From Falsiruegeria mediterranea M17 (lineage in GTDB: Bacteria; Pseudomonadota; Alphaproteobacteria; Rhodobacterales; Rhodobacteraceae), in the NCBI RefSeq assembly GCF_900302455.1, contig NZ_ONZG01000009.1, positions 165,486-229,485 of the forward strand: a stretch of 64,000 nucleotides of DNA, written 5' to 3'. The notes below the pieces were generated by a model that was not told the origin of the DNA, ran no database searches, and saw nothing but the letters and a program-made list of their open reading frames with translations. Each line of letters begins with the position of its first letter. The first letter of the stretch is position 1. Below, piece by piece: positions 26,650-35,196 of this stretch. The translations under genes were made by a program, and so were the position numbers.

Positions 26650-27021
26650 ATGTCTGCTATGAATGTTCTGATTGTTGAAGGCAATCCAGATCTTGGATTG
26701 CTATGGAAGCGCCATCTTGAACGGCAAGGTGCCGAGGTGACCCTGGTCAACTCGCAGGAAGAGGCGATTCTGGCTCTTTACGGGACAGATTTCGAGATCA
26801 TCGTGCTGGATTTGGTGCTGGATGGGGGCAGTGCCTTGGCTGTTGCGGATTTCGCCAGCTATCGACGCCCCGACGCGCGGGTGATCTTTGTCACCAACAC
26901 TAGCTTTTTCTCGGACGGATCGATCTTTGCGCACAGTCCGAACGCATGTGCTTATGTGCAAAGCGGAACGCCGCCAGAGGATCTGGCGGCGATGGTCGAG
27001 CATTACGCAGCCGTTCGTTAA
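26650..27021 (+). CDS. Stand-alone receiver-like protein, degenerate
   Basis: A 123-residue protein with the alpha/beta receiver fold. The phosphoacceptor Asp54 (IIVLDLVLDGG) and Thr82 (IFVTN) are present. The acidic pair is reduced to VEGNPDL (Glu10 kept, second acid replaced by Gly11), and the conserved Lys position reads Ser105 (YVQSGTPPEDL). It may be an atypical receiver that switches without canonical phosphorylation, or a weakly phosphorylated partner. It starts near ATG 26650 (or ATG 26659). Its stop overlaps the stop of the convergent gene at TTAA 27018-27021. Confidence 0.82.
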   Translation: MSAMNVLIVEGNPDLGLLWKRHLERQGAEVTLVNSQEEAILALYGTDFEIIVLDLVLDGGSALAVADFASYRRPDARVIFVTNTSFFSDGSIFAHSPNACAYVQSGTPPEDLAAMVEHYAAVR

Positions 27022-27992
27022 CCGCGCCCGTGCGGCTGGCGGTAGTCGATAACGGGGTTGATCGGCACGATTCGGTGCGGGTTCACACTGTCATGGCTGT
27101 AGTGATAGTGGCGCACGATGTGCTCCATGTTCACCGTTTCGGCCACACCGGGCCATTGAAACAGTTCGCGGGTGTAGGCCCAGAGGTTGGGGTAGTCGAT
27201 GATCCGTTTGCGGTTGCACTTGAAATGCAGATGATAGACGGGGTCGAAACGGATCAGGGTGGTAAAGAGGCGCCAGTCGGCTTCTGTAAGTCTGTCACCC
27301 ATCAGATAGCGATTGCCAGACAGGCGTTCTTCGAGCCAATCCAACGTGTCAAAGAGCGGATGCACGGCCGCGTCATAAGCCGCTTGTGTGGTGGCAAAGC
27401 CGGATTTGTAGACGCCATTGTTGAGCGTGCCGTAGATGCGGGCATTCACCTCTTCGATGGCGTCGCGCATCGGCTCGGGCCAGTAATCGTCGGTGTTGCC
27501 GGTCAGCCTGTCAAAGGCTGAGTTGAACATGCGGATGATCTCGGAGCTTTCGTTGGACACAATGGTTTCGCGCTGCTTGTCCCAAAGAATTGGCACGGTC
27601 ACGCGGCCGGAATAGGTGGGGTCAGCCTTGGTGTAGACCTGATACGCATGGCTCAGACCATAAAGGTCATCGCCGGTCGCGCCGTGATCGTCTTCCTCAA
27701 AGGTCCAACCCTGATCCATCATGTCGGGGTGCACGGCCGAGACGGTGATGTGATCGCTCAGGTCCTTGAGCTGGCGAAAGATCAACGTGCGGTGCGCCCA
27801 GGGGCAGGCATAGCTGACATAGAGGTGGTAGCGTCCGGTTTCAGCTGCAAAGCCGCCGTCGCCAGATGGGCCCGGGGCGCCGTCGGCGGTGATCCAATTG
27901 CGAAACTGCGCAGCGCTGCGTTTGAATGCGCCGTCGTGGGATTTGGTGTCATACCACTGGTCGTGCCAGGTGCCGTCGATGAGCAAGCCCAT
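27018..27992 (-). CDS. Glutathionyl-hydroquinone reductase-like protein (YqjG/ECM4 type)
   Basis: A 324-residue GST-superfamily protein of the Xi class, which reduces glutathionyl-hydroquinones. The catalytic Cys is in YVSYACPWAHRTLIF, and the C-terminal helical domain carries the DRLTEADWRLFTTLIRFDPVYHLHFKCN block characteristic of this class. Length matches the family. The start is the ATG at 27992-27990. No quinone-degradation genes adjoin it. Confidence 0.94.
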   Translation of the reverse strand: MGLLIDGTWHDQWYDTKSHDGAFKRSAAQFRNWITADGAPGPSGDGGFAAETGRYHLYVSYACPWAHRTLIFRQLKDLSDHITVSAVHPDMMDQGWTFEEDDHGATGDDLYGLSHAYQVYTKADPTYSGRVTVPILWDKQRETIVSNESSEIIRMFNSAFDRLTGNTDDYWPEPMRDAIEEVNARIYGTLNNGVYKSGFATTQAAYDAAVHPLFDTLDWLEERLSGNRYLMGDRLTEADWRLFTTLIRFDPVYHLHFKCNRKRIIDYPNLWAYTRELFQWPGVAETVNMEHIVRHYHYSHDSVNPHRIVPINPVIDYRQPHGRG

Positions 27993-28211
27993 GTGTGATC
28001 TCCGATCTGTGTTTGCGCCTAACCTAATGCGAAGGGTAGGGGTCGCACATGGTCAGGGGCGCGCACGGTCTCTGCATGGCTGCACAATGGGTCCGGGGGG
28101 AATTGAGGATTTGGCGCAACGCCTTAAGTGGATTCAGATAGTCATGAAAACTTATCTTGATTTTAAGACCATCTCGGTGAGGCTGGTCTTTGTTCGTCTG
28201 GAGGGAACGGC

Positions 28212-28565
28212 ATGAGCACTTATGTGTCGAAAGAAATCAGCGACGGGTTGAACGCAGCCCGGATTGCCAGCTTGAAAAAGGCCAGTCGCCTGCGCGTCGA
28301 GATGGGGCAGGAGTATTTCAAGGTCTTACGCCTGTGGAAGGATGGATTTGCGGTTGAGGCCGAAACGACGCCTCGGCTGCGCGGGTTGGTCGATTTGTAT
28401 GACGGGGCGAACCACCTCTATCAATGTCTGATCATCGCCTCTGAGGATGAGGCGGGCGAAATGCGCTATGAGTTCAAGCGCAACACGGTGGCCGCAGACA
28501 AGGCCCCGTTGGATTTCTACCGCGAGCCGGATGCACCGATTGCCCTATTGGGCAAGGACGGCTAA
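28212..28565 (+). CDS. Hypothetical protein
   Basis: A 117-residue cytosolic protein of unknown function. The ATG follows CTGGAGGGAACGGC, a good ribosome site. It is rich in charged residues with no signal peptide or membrane helix; the central part (KVLRLWKDGFAVEAE and GLVDLYDGANHLYQCLI) suggests alternating strands and helices. I believe similar proteins occur in other Roseobacters, but cannot name a family. It converges on the L,D-transpeptidase gene across a repeat element. Confidence 0.75.
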   Translation: MSTYVSKEISDGLNAARIASLKKASRLRVEMGQEYFKVLRLWKDGFAVEAETTPRLRGLVDLYDGANHLYQCLIIASEDEAGEMRYEFKRNTVAADKAPLDFYREPDAPIALLGKDG

Positions 28566-28582
28566 CCGGCGATATGAGTGGG

Positions 28583-28780
28583 CGGGGGGGCTCCCGCGCC
28601 CGAGCAGACCTGGCTGCGTCAGCCCCCGCTAACGGCCTTGGGCCGGGCGCCTCGCCTATCGGCTCGGCGCGGTTGCGTATGGTGTTCCTGTTTTGCCGCA
28701 ACCGCCAACCGCCGAGCGTAGCGAGGCCCGGCCCAACGGGAGGAGGGCATCTTTGATGCACAAACGACGGGCGGGAGTGC
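28583..28780 (-). repeat. Dispersed GC-rich hairpin element, copy 4
   Basis: Same orientation as copy 3. It contains the blocks GCGCCCGAGC, GCTAACGGCCTTGGGCCGGG, GCGCC and GGCGC arms, GCGAGGCCCGGCCCAACGGG, and ends CGACGGGCGGGAGTGC only seven bases before the stop of the L,D-transpeptidase gene. The central hairpin arms are kept while its loop differs from the other copies. Confidence 0.75.
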
Positions 28781-28786
28781 TTCGAG

Positions 28787-29320
28787 TTAGGGCCGGATTT
28801 CGACCGAAGTGCCGATGGGTGTGACGGACCAGAGCTGCGCCATCTGAGTGTTACTGATGGCGATGCAGCCCGCGGTCCAGTCGCCCGGCAATGAGATTCC
28901 GACAATGCCGTTGGGCTGGCCGTGGATGAAGATGTCGCTGCCGGGGTCCACGCCGTCTGCCTTGGCGCGTGCGATGTCCTGCGGTCTGGGGTAGTTCAGG
29001 CCAAGAGACAGATGAAAGGCACTGTTGGGGTTTCGGCGATCGATGACGAAACGACCCAGGGGCGTCTTGCCGTCACCTTCCTGAACCTTGTCCCCGTCCG
29101 GTGCAAAGCCAAGCGCGACCGGCACTTGCATGACCACCTTGCCATCGGACATGGCGGTCAGACGTCGTTCCGACTTTTCGATCAGGATGTGATCGATCCG
29201 ATCAACATCCAACGTCATGGGCGGCGGGGCCGGACGCGGCGCAAAGCGGTCCCACAGCATCACGCTCGCGCCGGTTACCAAAACCAGCGCCAGGATGGTC
29301 CACAGGACGCGCCCGAACAT
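28787..29320 (-). CDS. L,D-transpeptidase (YkuD domain)
   Basis: A 177-residue enzyme that makes 3-3 peptidoglycan crosslinks or attaches proteins. An N-terminal membrane helix (residues 4-22) anchors it toward the periplasm. The YkuD domain (about 42-177) has the IHGQPN and TAGCIAISN catalytic segments with the active cysteine. It begins three bases after the MalY/PatB gene on the same strand, so it is in one transcript with it. The stop is right next to a dispersed repeat. Confidence 0.92.
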   Translation of the reverse strand: MFGRVLWTILALVLVTGASVMLWDRFAPRPAPPPMTLDVDRIDHILIEKSERRLTAMSDGKVVMQVPVALGFAPDGDKVQEGDGKTPLGRFVIDRRNPNSAFHLSLGLNYPRPQDIARAKADGVDPGSDIFIHGQPNGIVGISLPGDWTAGCIAISNTQMAQLWSVTPIGTSVEIRP

Positions 29321-29322
29321 GG

Positions 29323-30495
29323 CTACTGCAGATCACCAAAAGCGCGGCTCAAGCGTGCGCAGGCCTCTTCGATGCGCGACCGTTGCGTGCCCAGGTTGAA
29401 CCGCAGGAAGCTTTCGCCGCCGAGGCCAAAGGTGGTGCCGTGGTTGGCGGCGATCTGGGCGTCCTGTTCGACGCGGTTGGTGAACTCCTCGCGCGGCATG
29501 CCGGTGTCGGTGAAGTCGATCCAGGCCAGATAGGTGGATTCGAGCTTCATAGAGGACAGACCTGGGATCTCCGCGATGGCCGCGTCAAAGATCCGCCGGT
29601 TCTGGTCCAGATAGGTCACCTGTGCATCGACCCATTCAGCCCCTTCTGGCGAATAGGCCGCGGCTGTTGCGAACTGACCGACCGAGTTCGGCGCAAGGCT
29701 GAGCGCGGCCATCCGGGCCGCAAAGCGCGCGCGCAGGCCGGGGTCGGGGATGATCACCTGGCCTGTGTGCAGACCGGCGATGTTGAAGGTCTTGGATGGG
29801 GCCGTCAGCATCAGCAGACGGTCGGTGATCGACGGATCAGCATTCTGCATCGGGATGTGCTTGTGACCGGCATAAACCAGGTCGTGGTGAATCTCGTCGG
29901 ACAGCAGCAGCAGGTCATGGCGCTTGGCAAAATCGGCAACGCCTTGCAGCTCCTCTTGCGTCCAGACCCGACCGCCGGGATTGTGGGGCGAGCAGAGGAT
30001 GACCATCTTTTCCGAACCGGTCATCATTGCGTCATAAGCCGCGAAATCCATCTCGTAGCGGCCATCGTTGTTGACCAGCGGGCATTCGACCACAGTGCGG
30101 CCAGCAGCGCGGATCACCTTGGCAAAGGCGTGATAGACGGGCGTGAACAGAACAATTCCATCGCCCGGAGCCGTGAACGTGTCCAGGCACATGCCGACGC
30201 CATTCACCAGCCCGGTGGCGGTAAAGATCGCCTCCCGGTCGATCTGCCAGTTGTGACGCGTCTGCATCCACCATTGGATCGCCTCGCGATAGCGCCCATC
30301 AATGGTACTGTATCCCAACGTGCCTTGATCGGCCAGCGCATGGATTTGGTTCAGCACCGCGTCGGGGGCCCGGAATTCGGTGTCCGCAACCCACATCGAA
30401 AGACCGGTTTCCGGGGACACACCATAAAGATCTTCCATCCTGTCCCACTTGGTGCTGTAGGTGCCACGGCGGTCGATCAGGTCGTCGAAATTCAT
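29323..30495 (-). CDS. MalY/PatB family C-S lyase or aminotransferase
   Basis: A 390-residue PLP enzyme of fold type I. The N-terminal MNFDDLIDRRGTYSTKWD and the MWVADTEF block place it in the cystathionine beta-lyase group (MalY/PatB). The PLP lysine lies in TAPSKTFNIAGLHTG and the SPHNPGGRVW and SDEIHHDLVY blocks are intact. It could release homocysteine from cystathionine, or thiols from cysteine conjugates, including sulfur compounds of marine origin. It precedes the L,D-transpeptidase gene and is divergent from def1. Confidence 0.92.
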   Translation of the reverse strand: MNFDDLIDRRGTYSTKWDRMEDLYGVSPETGLSMWVADTEFRAPDAVLNQIHALADQGTLGYSTIDGRYREAIQWWMQTRHNWQIDREAIFTATGLVNGVGMCLDTFTAPGDGIVLFTPVYHAFAKVIRAAGRTVVECPLVNNDGRYEMDFAAYDAMMTGSEKMVILCSPHNPGGRVWTQEELQGVADFAKRHDLLLLSDEIHHDLVYAGHKHIPMQNADPSITDRLLMLTAPSKTFNIAGLHTGQVIIPDPGLRARFAARMAALSLAPNSVGQFATAAAYSPEGAEWVDAQVTYLDQNRRIFDAAIAEIPGLSSMKLESTYLAWIDFTDTGMPREEFTNRVEQDAQIAANHGTTFGLGGESFLRFNLGTQRSRIEEACARLSRAFGDLQ

Positions 30496-30593
30496 TACGC
30501 TCTCCTTCGCAAGTCGCCGGGCAAGCTAGCGGGAAATCCGGTGGGCGCAAGGGGGGCGTTGCGGTGACGCCCGTGATGGCCTAAATCACCGGC

Positions 30594-31112
30594 ATGAAAC
30601 GTAGCATTCTGATCCATCCCGACCCGCGCTTGAAAAAGCTGTGCGATCCCGTTGCCGATATTTCGGACGATTTGCGCAAGCTGGCCGATGACATGCTTGA
30701 AACGATGTATGAGGCGCCCGGCATCGGCCTGGCCGCGCCGCAGATCGGCGTACTCAATCGCCTGATCGTGCTCGATTGTGTTAAGGAAGAGGGCGAGACG
30801 CCCCGCCCGCTGGTGATGTTCAACCCCGAGGTGGTGTCCTCCTCGGACGATCTGAACGTCTATGAAGAGGGCTGCCTCTCGATCCCGGATCAATATGCCG
30901 AAGTCACCCGCCCGCGCGAGGTCGAAGTGGCGTGGATGGACCAGAACGGCAATGCTTGCCAAGAGGTGTTTGATGGTCTTTGGGCCACGTGTGTGCAGCA
31001 TGAGATCGATCACTTGGATGGCAAGTTGTTCATCGACTACCTCAAGCCGCTGAAACGGCAGATGATCACGCGCAAGATGCAAAAGCTCAAGCGCGAGCGG
31101 GCGCGCGCCTGA
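30594..31112 (+). CDS. def: Peptide deformylase, canonical copy
   Basis: A 172-residue metalloenzyme that removes the formyl group from nascent N-termini. All three motifs are intact: GIGLAAPQIG at 43-52, EEGCLSIP with Cys94, and QHEIDHL with His136, Glu137 and His140. It has the C-terminal basic helix (KPLKRQMITRKMQKLKRERARA) typical for ribosome binding. It is the first of three tandem deformylase genes, followed without a gap by the second. It is probably the housekeeping enzyme. Confidence 0.98.
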   Translation: MKRSILIHPDPRLKKLCDPVADISDDLRKLADDMLETMYEAPGIGLAAPQIGVLNRLIVLDCVKEEGETPRPLVMFNPEVVSSSDDLNVYEEGCLSIPDQYAEVTRPREVEVAWMDQNGNACQEVFDGLWATCVQHEIDHLDGKLFIDYLKPLKRQMITRKMQKLKRERARA

Positions 31113-31607
31113 ATGGCGGTGCGGCCGATCCTGACCTGGCCCGACGACCGGCTTGCGACTCAATGCGCGCCGGTGACGGAACCAGAGGACACGTTGATCG
31201 CAGACTTGTTCGATACGATGTATGCTGCAAATGGCCGAGGCTTGGCCGCGCCGCAGATTGGTGTACTCAAGCGCGTATTTGTTATGGATTGCGGCTGGAA
31301 AGAGGGCGAGCCGACGCCCTTGGCAATGATCAACCCCTTCATCATGGCGGCCGAGAGGGCCGAGGTGATAGGGGCCGAGGGCTGTCTGTCGATCCCCGGC
31401 ATCATGGTCACGGTTTCGCGTCCGAAAGCTGTCACCGTGCAATGGACCGCACCCGAGGGCGACATTCACATGGCTGATTTCGACGGGTTCGAGGCGCGCT
31501 GCATCCAACACGAGTTTGATCATCTCAACGGCATGGTCACCTTTGACCGTCTTGACGAAGTCGCCCGCCGCACAGCCGAGGCGCATTACAGGGAAATGAA
31601 CGCATGA
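31113..31607 (+). CDS. def: Peptide deformylase, second copy
   Basis: A 164-residue deformylase paralogue. Motifs intact: GRGLAAPQIG at 41-50, EGCLSIP with Cys91, and QHEFDHL with His133, Glu134 and His137. Probably active. It differs from the first copy in having Arg in motif 1 and no basic C-terminal helix. It begins directly after the first stop codon and overlaps the third copy by 4 bases. Confidence 0.95.
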   Translation: MAVRPILTWPDDRLATQCAPVTEPEDTLIADLFDTMYAANGRGLAAPQIGVLKRVFVMDCGWKEGEPTPLAMINPFIMAAERAEVIGAEGCLSIPGIMVTVSRPKAVTVQWTAPEGDIHMADFDGFEARCIQHEFDHLNGMVTFDRLDEVARRTAEAHYREMNA

Positions 31608-32101
31608 CAGTTCGCAAATGCCTGCCGTGGCCCGACAAGCGACTGCGCACCAAGGCCGAGCCGGTGAGCGAGGTCACCGATGACATACGCGAGATCTGGA
31701 CCGACATGATTGACACGATGGAGGCAATGCCGGGGGTGGGCCTCGCGGGCAACCAGATCGGCGTTATGCTGCGGTTGGCCGTTGTCGATGGTTCCACCGA
31801 ACGGGGCCGGGCTGTGCGGATGGCCAACCCCGAGATCCTGCACTCCTCGATCGAGCTGCGCGAACATGATGAGGCCAGCCCGAACCTGCCGGGCATGTCG
31901 GCCAAGATCAAGCGACCGCGCGCGGTCACGGTGCGGTTCCTGAACGAGGATGGCGCGGTGGACCGGCGCGACTTTGTCGGGATCGAGGCCACAAGTGTGC
32001 AGCATCAGATCGACCACCTGAACGGCAAGATGTATTTCGACCGCCTCAGCAAGGTTAAACGCGACATGCTGCTGCGCAAGGCAAAGAAACAGAACGGCTG
32101 A
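31604..32101 (+). CDS. Peptide deformylase-like protein without active-site residues
   Basis: A 165-residue member of the deformylase family that lacks its chemistry. Motif 1 is [10 protein letters not shown] (44-53). Motif 2 reads EASPNLP, so the metal-binding Cys is replaced by Ser92. Motif 3 reads QHQIDHL, so the catalytic Glu is Gln135; the two His residues (134, 138) remain. An open, intact frame with 4-base overlap to the active copy suggests selection, not decay. It may act as a regulator or as a peptide-binding partner. fmt follows 26 bases downstream. Confidence 0.85.
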   Translation: MTVRKCLPWPDKRLRTKAEPVSEVTDDIREIWTDMIDTMEAMPGVGLAGNQIGVMLRLAVVDGSTERGRAVRMANPEILHSSIELREHDEASPNLPGMSAKIKRPRAVTVRFLNEDGAVDRRDFVGIEATSVQHQIDHLNGKMYFDRLSKVKRDMLLRKAKKQNG

Positions 32102-32127
32102 GGCCAAAATCCGAGCAGGGGAACGTG

Positions 32128-33033
32128 ATGCGCATCATCTTCATGGGAACGCCCGAGTTTTCGGTGCCGGTGCTGGATGCTCTGGTTGATGCTGGGCATG
32201 AGATCGCCGCTGTCTATTGCCAACCGCCGCGCCCGGCGGGACGGGGCAAGAAAGAGCGCCCGACGCCCGTGCATGCACGGGCGGTGGAGCTTGGGTTGGA
32301 TGTGCGCCATCCGATATCCCTGAAAGGGGCGGATGAGCAGGCGGCCTTCTCTGACTTGAGAGCGGACATTGCGGTGGTTGTGGCCTATGGCCTGATCCTG
32401 CCGCAAGCGGTGCTGGGCGCGCCTGAAAAGGGATGCCTGAACATTCACGCCAGCCTTTTGCCGCGTTGGCGCGGGGCCGCGCCCATTCATCGCGCGATCA
32501 TGGCGGGTGATGCCGAAACCGGTGTGTGCATCATGCAGATGGAGGTGGGGTTGGACACTGGGCCAGTCCTGTTGCGCGTGGCCACGCCGATTGGCGGCGA
32601 AGAGACGACCGCGCAGTTGCACGACCGACTGTCAGGTATTGGCGCGCAGGCGATTGTCGACGCTTTGGAACACTTGCCCGGTTTGACGCCCGAGGTGCAA
32701 CCCGAAGAGGGTGTGACCTATGCTCAAAAGATCGACAAGGTCGAGGCGCGGGTCGATTGGAGCAAACCGGCGATCGAAGTCGACCGACAAATTCGCGGCC
32801 TGTCCCCGTTCCCCGGCGCCTGGACTGAGATTGACGGACAGCGGGTGAAACTGCTGGCCTCGCGGCTTGCCGATGGCACGGGCTCGGCGGGTATGGTGTT
32901 GGACGACGCGCTGACTGTGGCCTGTGGCGAGGGGGCCGTGTCCCTGTTGCGCTTGCAACGGGCGGGTAAGGGTGCGCAGGATAAGGACGTGTTTCTGCGC
33001 GGTATGCCGGTGGCCAAGGGTGCGCAGCTCTGA
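32128..33033 (+). CDS. fmt: Methionyl-tRNA formyltransferase
   Basis: A 301-residue enzyme that formylates Met-tRNA(fMet), the step that creates the deformylase substrate; the def-fmt linkage is classic. The formyltransferase domain (about 1-200) has the [21 protein letters not shown] block with the catalytic Asn-His and LDTGPVL with the Asp. The C-terminal OB-like domain (about 205-300) binds the tRNA. The start is ATG 32128, three bases after an in-frame GTG. It is in one transcript with the deformylase genes. Confidence 0.97.
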   Translation: MRIIFMGTPEFSVPVLDALVDAGHEIAAVYCQPPRPAGRGKKERPTPVHARAVELGLDVRHPISLKGADEQAAFSDLRADIAVVVAYGLILPQAVLGAPEKGCLNIHASLLPRWRGAAPIHRAIMAGDAETGVCIMQMEVGLDTGPVLLRVATPIGGEETTAQLHDRLSGIGAQAIVDALEHLPGLTPEVQPEEGVTYAQKIDKVEARVDWSKPAIEVDRQIRGLSPFPGAWTEIDGQRVKLLASRLADGTGSAGMVLDDALTVACGEGAVSLLRLQRAGKGAQDKDVFLRGMPVAKGAQL

Positions 33034-33046
33034 AAGGGATGACGCG

Positions 33047-33283
33047 ATGTTCATGACGTTGATGGGGACCGTGGTGATTGCCGGGATCATTGGCTATGCC
33101 TCGGAACGCACGGGGTGGACCCACAATGGCATCCTGCAGTCGATGATCATCTGCATCGGCGGTGCGTTTCTGTTCTATTTCATCCGCATCATGTTCGGGA
33201 TCGGTTTTGCCTCTCCGGGTATGAACGCCATCGTGTCGAGCATCGGGGCGTTGGTCATCGTGCCGTTCCACTGGAGGAAGTGA
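33047..33283 (+). CDS. Small membrane protein, YeaQ/GlsB-like
   Basis: A 78-residue protein with three membrane helices (about 3-20, 29-48, 58-74), similar to the GlsB/YeaQ/YmgE 'transglycosylase-associated' family that often appears in pairs and responds to stress. ATG 33047 is 14 bases after fmt, so the two may share a transcript. Function unknown. Confidence 0.6.
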   Translation: MFMTLMGTVVIAGIIGYASERTGWTHNGILQSMIICIGGAFLFYFIRIMFGIGFASPGMNAIVSSIGALVIVPFHWRK

Positions 33284-33284
33284 C

Positions 33285-33524
33285 ATGACGGTTGTTGCGC
33301 TTATCGTAATCGGGGCGGCGGCCGGGTTTCTGGCAACGCGGCTGATGCGGATCGAGGCCGACATTCCCACCACCATGTTCATCGGCATCATCGGCGCGCT
33401 TGTCGGCGGTTTTGTCCTGCGCTTTCTGTCAAGCGTGATGGGAATCCTCTCGGGCTTTGTTGGTGCCGTGCTGGGCGCGCTGTTGGTGATCTGGATCTGG
33501 AAGACCTATTTTCACAAGCGCTGA
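33285..33524 (+). CDS. Small membrane protein, YeaQ/GlsB-like, second of a pair
   Basis: A 79-residue protein with glycine-rich membrane helices (about 4-20, 30-50, 55-72), including MFIGIIGALVGGF and GFVGAVLGALLVIWIW as in the GlsB/YeaQ family. GGAGGAAG precedes the ATG one base after the previous stop. It is the better family match of the two. Confidence 0.75.
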   Translation: MTVVALIVIGAAAGFLATRLMRIEADIPTTMFIGIIGALVGGFVLRFLSSVMGILSGFVGAVLGALLVIWIWKTYFHKR

Positions 33525-33592
33525 CAGGGGGTTGACCTGGCAGGTCTTTGATCGCCAACTGCCCGAAACTGGGTTTCAGGGCGGAGGGCGCG

Positions 33593-34426
33593 ATGATCAC
33601 AAACGCAACGACACAGGATCTGGAAGTAGGTGACGTGGCTCTGATGGGCGTGCCGTTGGATCTGCATAGTTCATTCTTGCAAGGTCCAGCCTTTGCCCTA
33701 AATCGAATCCGCGAGGCGCTGCAATCAGGTGCGGCGAACCTGACGGCTGAGGATGGCACCGATTTGGGCGCAACCGATCGTGTCAAGGACACCGGCGATC
33801 TGGATGTGTTCGAACAACGCGGCCCTGAACCGATTGCCGCAATCGAGGTAGGCGCGGGTGCACGCATCGACAAAGGCGCACGGCTCCTGTCCCTCGGTGG
33901 GGATCACTCGGTGGCCTATCCACTGATCAAGGCACATGCCGATCGGTACCAGGGGTTGAACGTTCTGCACATCGACGCCCACCCCGATCTATATGATCAA
34001 CAGGACATCGGTCCGCTTGGGCATGGCTGCCCGTTTGCGCGGGTGATGGAGACCGGCAAGATCAAGCGCCTGATGCAGGTGGGTATTCGGACGATGAACG
34101 CCCACCAACGAGAGCAAGCAGACCGCTTTGGGGTGGAGGTCGTGGACATGCGCAACTGGCGCAGCGATCTGACGCCATCGTTTGACGGGCCGGTGTATCT
34201 GTCACTCGATCTGGATGGGTTGGATCCGGCCTTTGCGCCAGGGGTGTCACATCACGAACCGGGGGGCCTCAGCACGCGTGAGGTCATCGACCTGATCGCG
34301 CGGTTCCAAGGGCAGGTGATTGGGGCGGATATAGTCGAATTGAATCCGCATCGCGATCCTTACGGCATGACGGCCATGGTGGCTGCCAAATTCGTCAAGG
34401 AGATCGGCGCACGGCTCTTGCGCTGA
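33593..34426 (+). CDS. Arginase/agmatinase family hydrolase
   Basis: A 277-residue binuclear manganese ureohydrolase. The metal ligands are His105 (LGGDHS), Asp128, His130 and Asp132 (HIDAHPDLYD), and Asp206 and Asp208 (SLDLDGLDP), all present, so it should be active. The specificity (agmatine, guanidinobutyrate, proclavaminate or another guanidino substrate) cannot be told. The start ATG 33593 follows GGCGGAGGGCGCG. A dispersed repeat lies after the stop. Confidence 0.92.
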   Translation: MITNATTQDLEVGDVALMGVPLDLHSSFLQGPAFALNRIREALQSGAANLTAEDGTDLGATDRVKDTGDLDVFEQRGPEPIAAIEVGAGARIDKGARLLSLGGDHSVAYPLIKAHADRYQGLNVLHIDAHPDLYDQQDIGPLGHGCPFARVMETGKIKRLMQVGIRTMNAHQREQADRFGVEVVDMRNWRSDLTPSFDGPVYLSLDLDGLDPAFAPGVSHHEPGGLSTREVIDLIARFQGQVIGADIVELNPHRDPYGMTAMVAAKFVKEIGARLLR

Positions 34427-34436
34427 GGATGCTACC

Positions 34437-34566
34437 TGCGCGGCCTATCGGCCTTGCGTCCTGCGGACGGCAGGGGGCCAGGCTCACGCGGGCAGAGCCC
34501 GCGTGAGCCTGGCCCAACGGGAGGAGATGTTTCGCCAGAAACTTCGACGACGGGCGGGAGCGCCCC
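34437..34566 (-). repeat. Dispersed GC-rich hairpin element, copy 5, with 18-bp perfect hairpin
   Basis: The element carries a perfect hairpin with 18-base arms: GGCCAGGCTCACGCGGGC (34476-34493) and its complement 34497-34514, with a three-base loop. It ends CGACGGGCGGGAGCGCC directly before the stop of the TRIC gene at 34567. The left part (GCGCGGCCTATCGGCCTTGC, 34438-34457, then CTGCGGACGGCAG) is shared with copy 6. Confidence 0.75.
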
Positions 34567-35196
34567 TTAGCTGCGGTCGCGCGGTGGACGGCTTTTGTAG
34601 ACTGGCAGGCGCCAGCCAAACAGCAGAGAGCCGGCGCGTAGACCCCAACAGGACAGCGCAGCCAGTCCAAGAGTGGTGAGTTGTGGAAGGTCTTGTGCGT
34701 GGGCCACAAGTGCGACGCAGGATCCGACCAACGCGCAGGTGACGTAAAGTTCGCCTTGCTTCAGAACAAGCGGGATTTCGTTGCAGACCACATCGCGCAT
34801 CAACCCACCCAGACAGCCGGTCGTCATGCCCATCAAAACCACAATAACCGGAGGTTTATCCAGAGTCAGGGCAACACCCGTCCCTGCAGCGACGGCGATG
34901 GCCAATGCAAAACTATCAAGCCAGATTAACCAGTTGTACCGACTTTCCACCAGATGCGCGGTGAAGAATACCATTAGCGCAGCCGAGGCCGCGATCACGA
35001 CATAGGTGGGCTCTCCAACCCAGAAGACCGGGTGCCGGTCCAGCAACAGGTCACGCACGGTGCCGCCGCCAACAGCCGTGAGACAGGCCACGAATGCAAA
35101 TCCCACCAGATCCAGCTGCGCACGGCTGGCCACCAAAGCGCCGGTCAGGGCAAAAACCAGGACCGAGGCGTAGTCCAGCAGGGCAACGGCGTTCAC
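34567..35196 (-). CDS. TRIC family trimeric intracellular cation channel protein
   Basis: A 209-residue inner-membrane protein formed by two repeats of three helices plus a last helix. The signatures [17 protein letters not shown] in the first repeat and [16 protein letters not shown] in the second mark the TRIC/UPF0126 family. Homologues conduct monovalent cations or, in some cases, glycine. Last of the ispH operon on the minus strand: it begins inside the 3' end of rnhA by a 4-base overlap. A dispersed repeat ends at its stop codon. Confidence 0.92.
   Translation of the reverse strand: MNAVALLDYASVLVFALTGALVASRAQLDLVGFAFVACLTAVGGGTVRDLLLDRHPVFWVGEPTYVVIAASAALMVFFTAHLVESRYNWLIWLDSFALAIAVAAGTGVALTLDKPPVIVVLMGMTTGCLGGLMRDVVCNEIPLVLKQGELYVTCALVGSCVALVAHAQDLPQLTTLGLAALSCWGLRAGSLLFGWRLPVYKSRPPRDRS

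Noticed and set aside
31604..32101. Calling the third deformylase a pseudogene
   Set aside because: The frame is complete with start, overlap and normal length; only catalytic residues differ.
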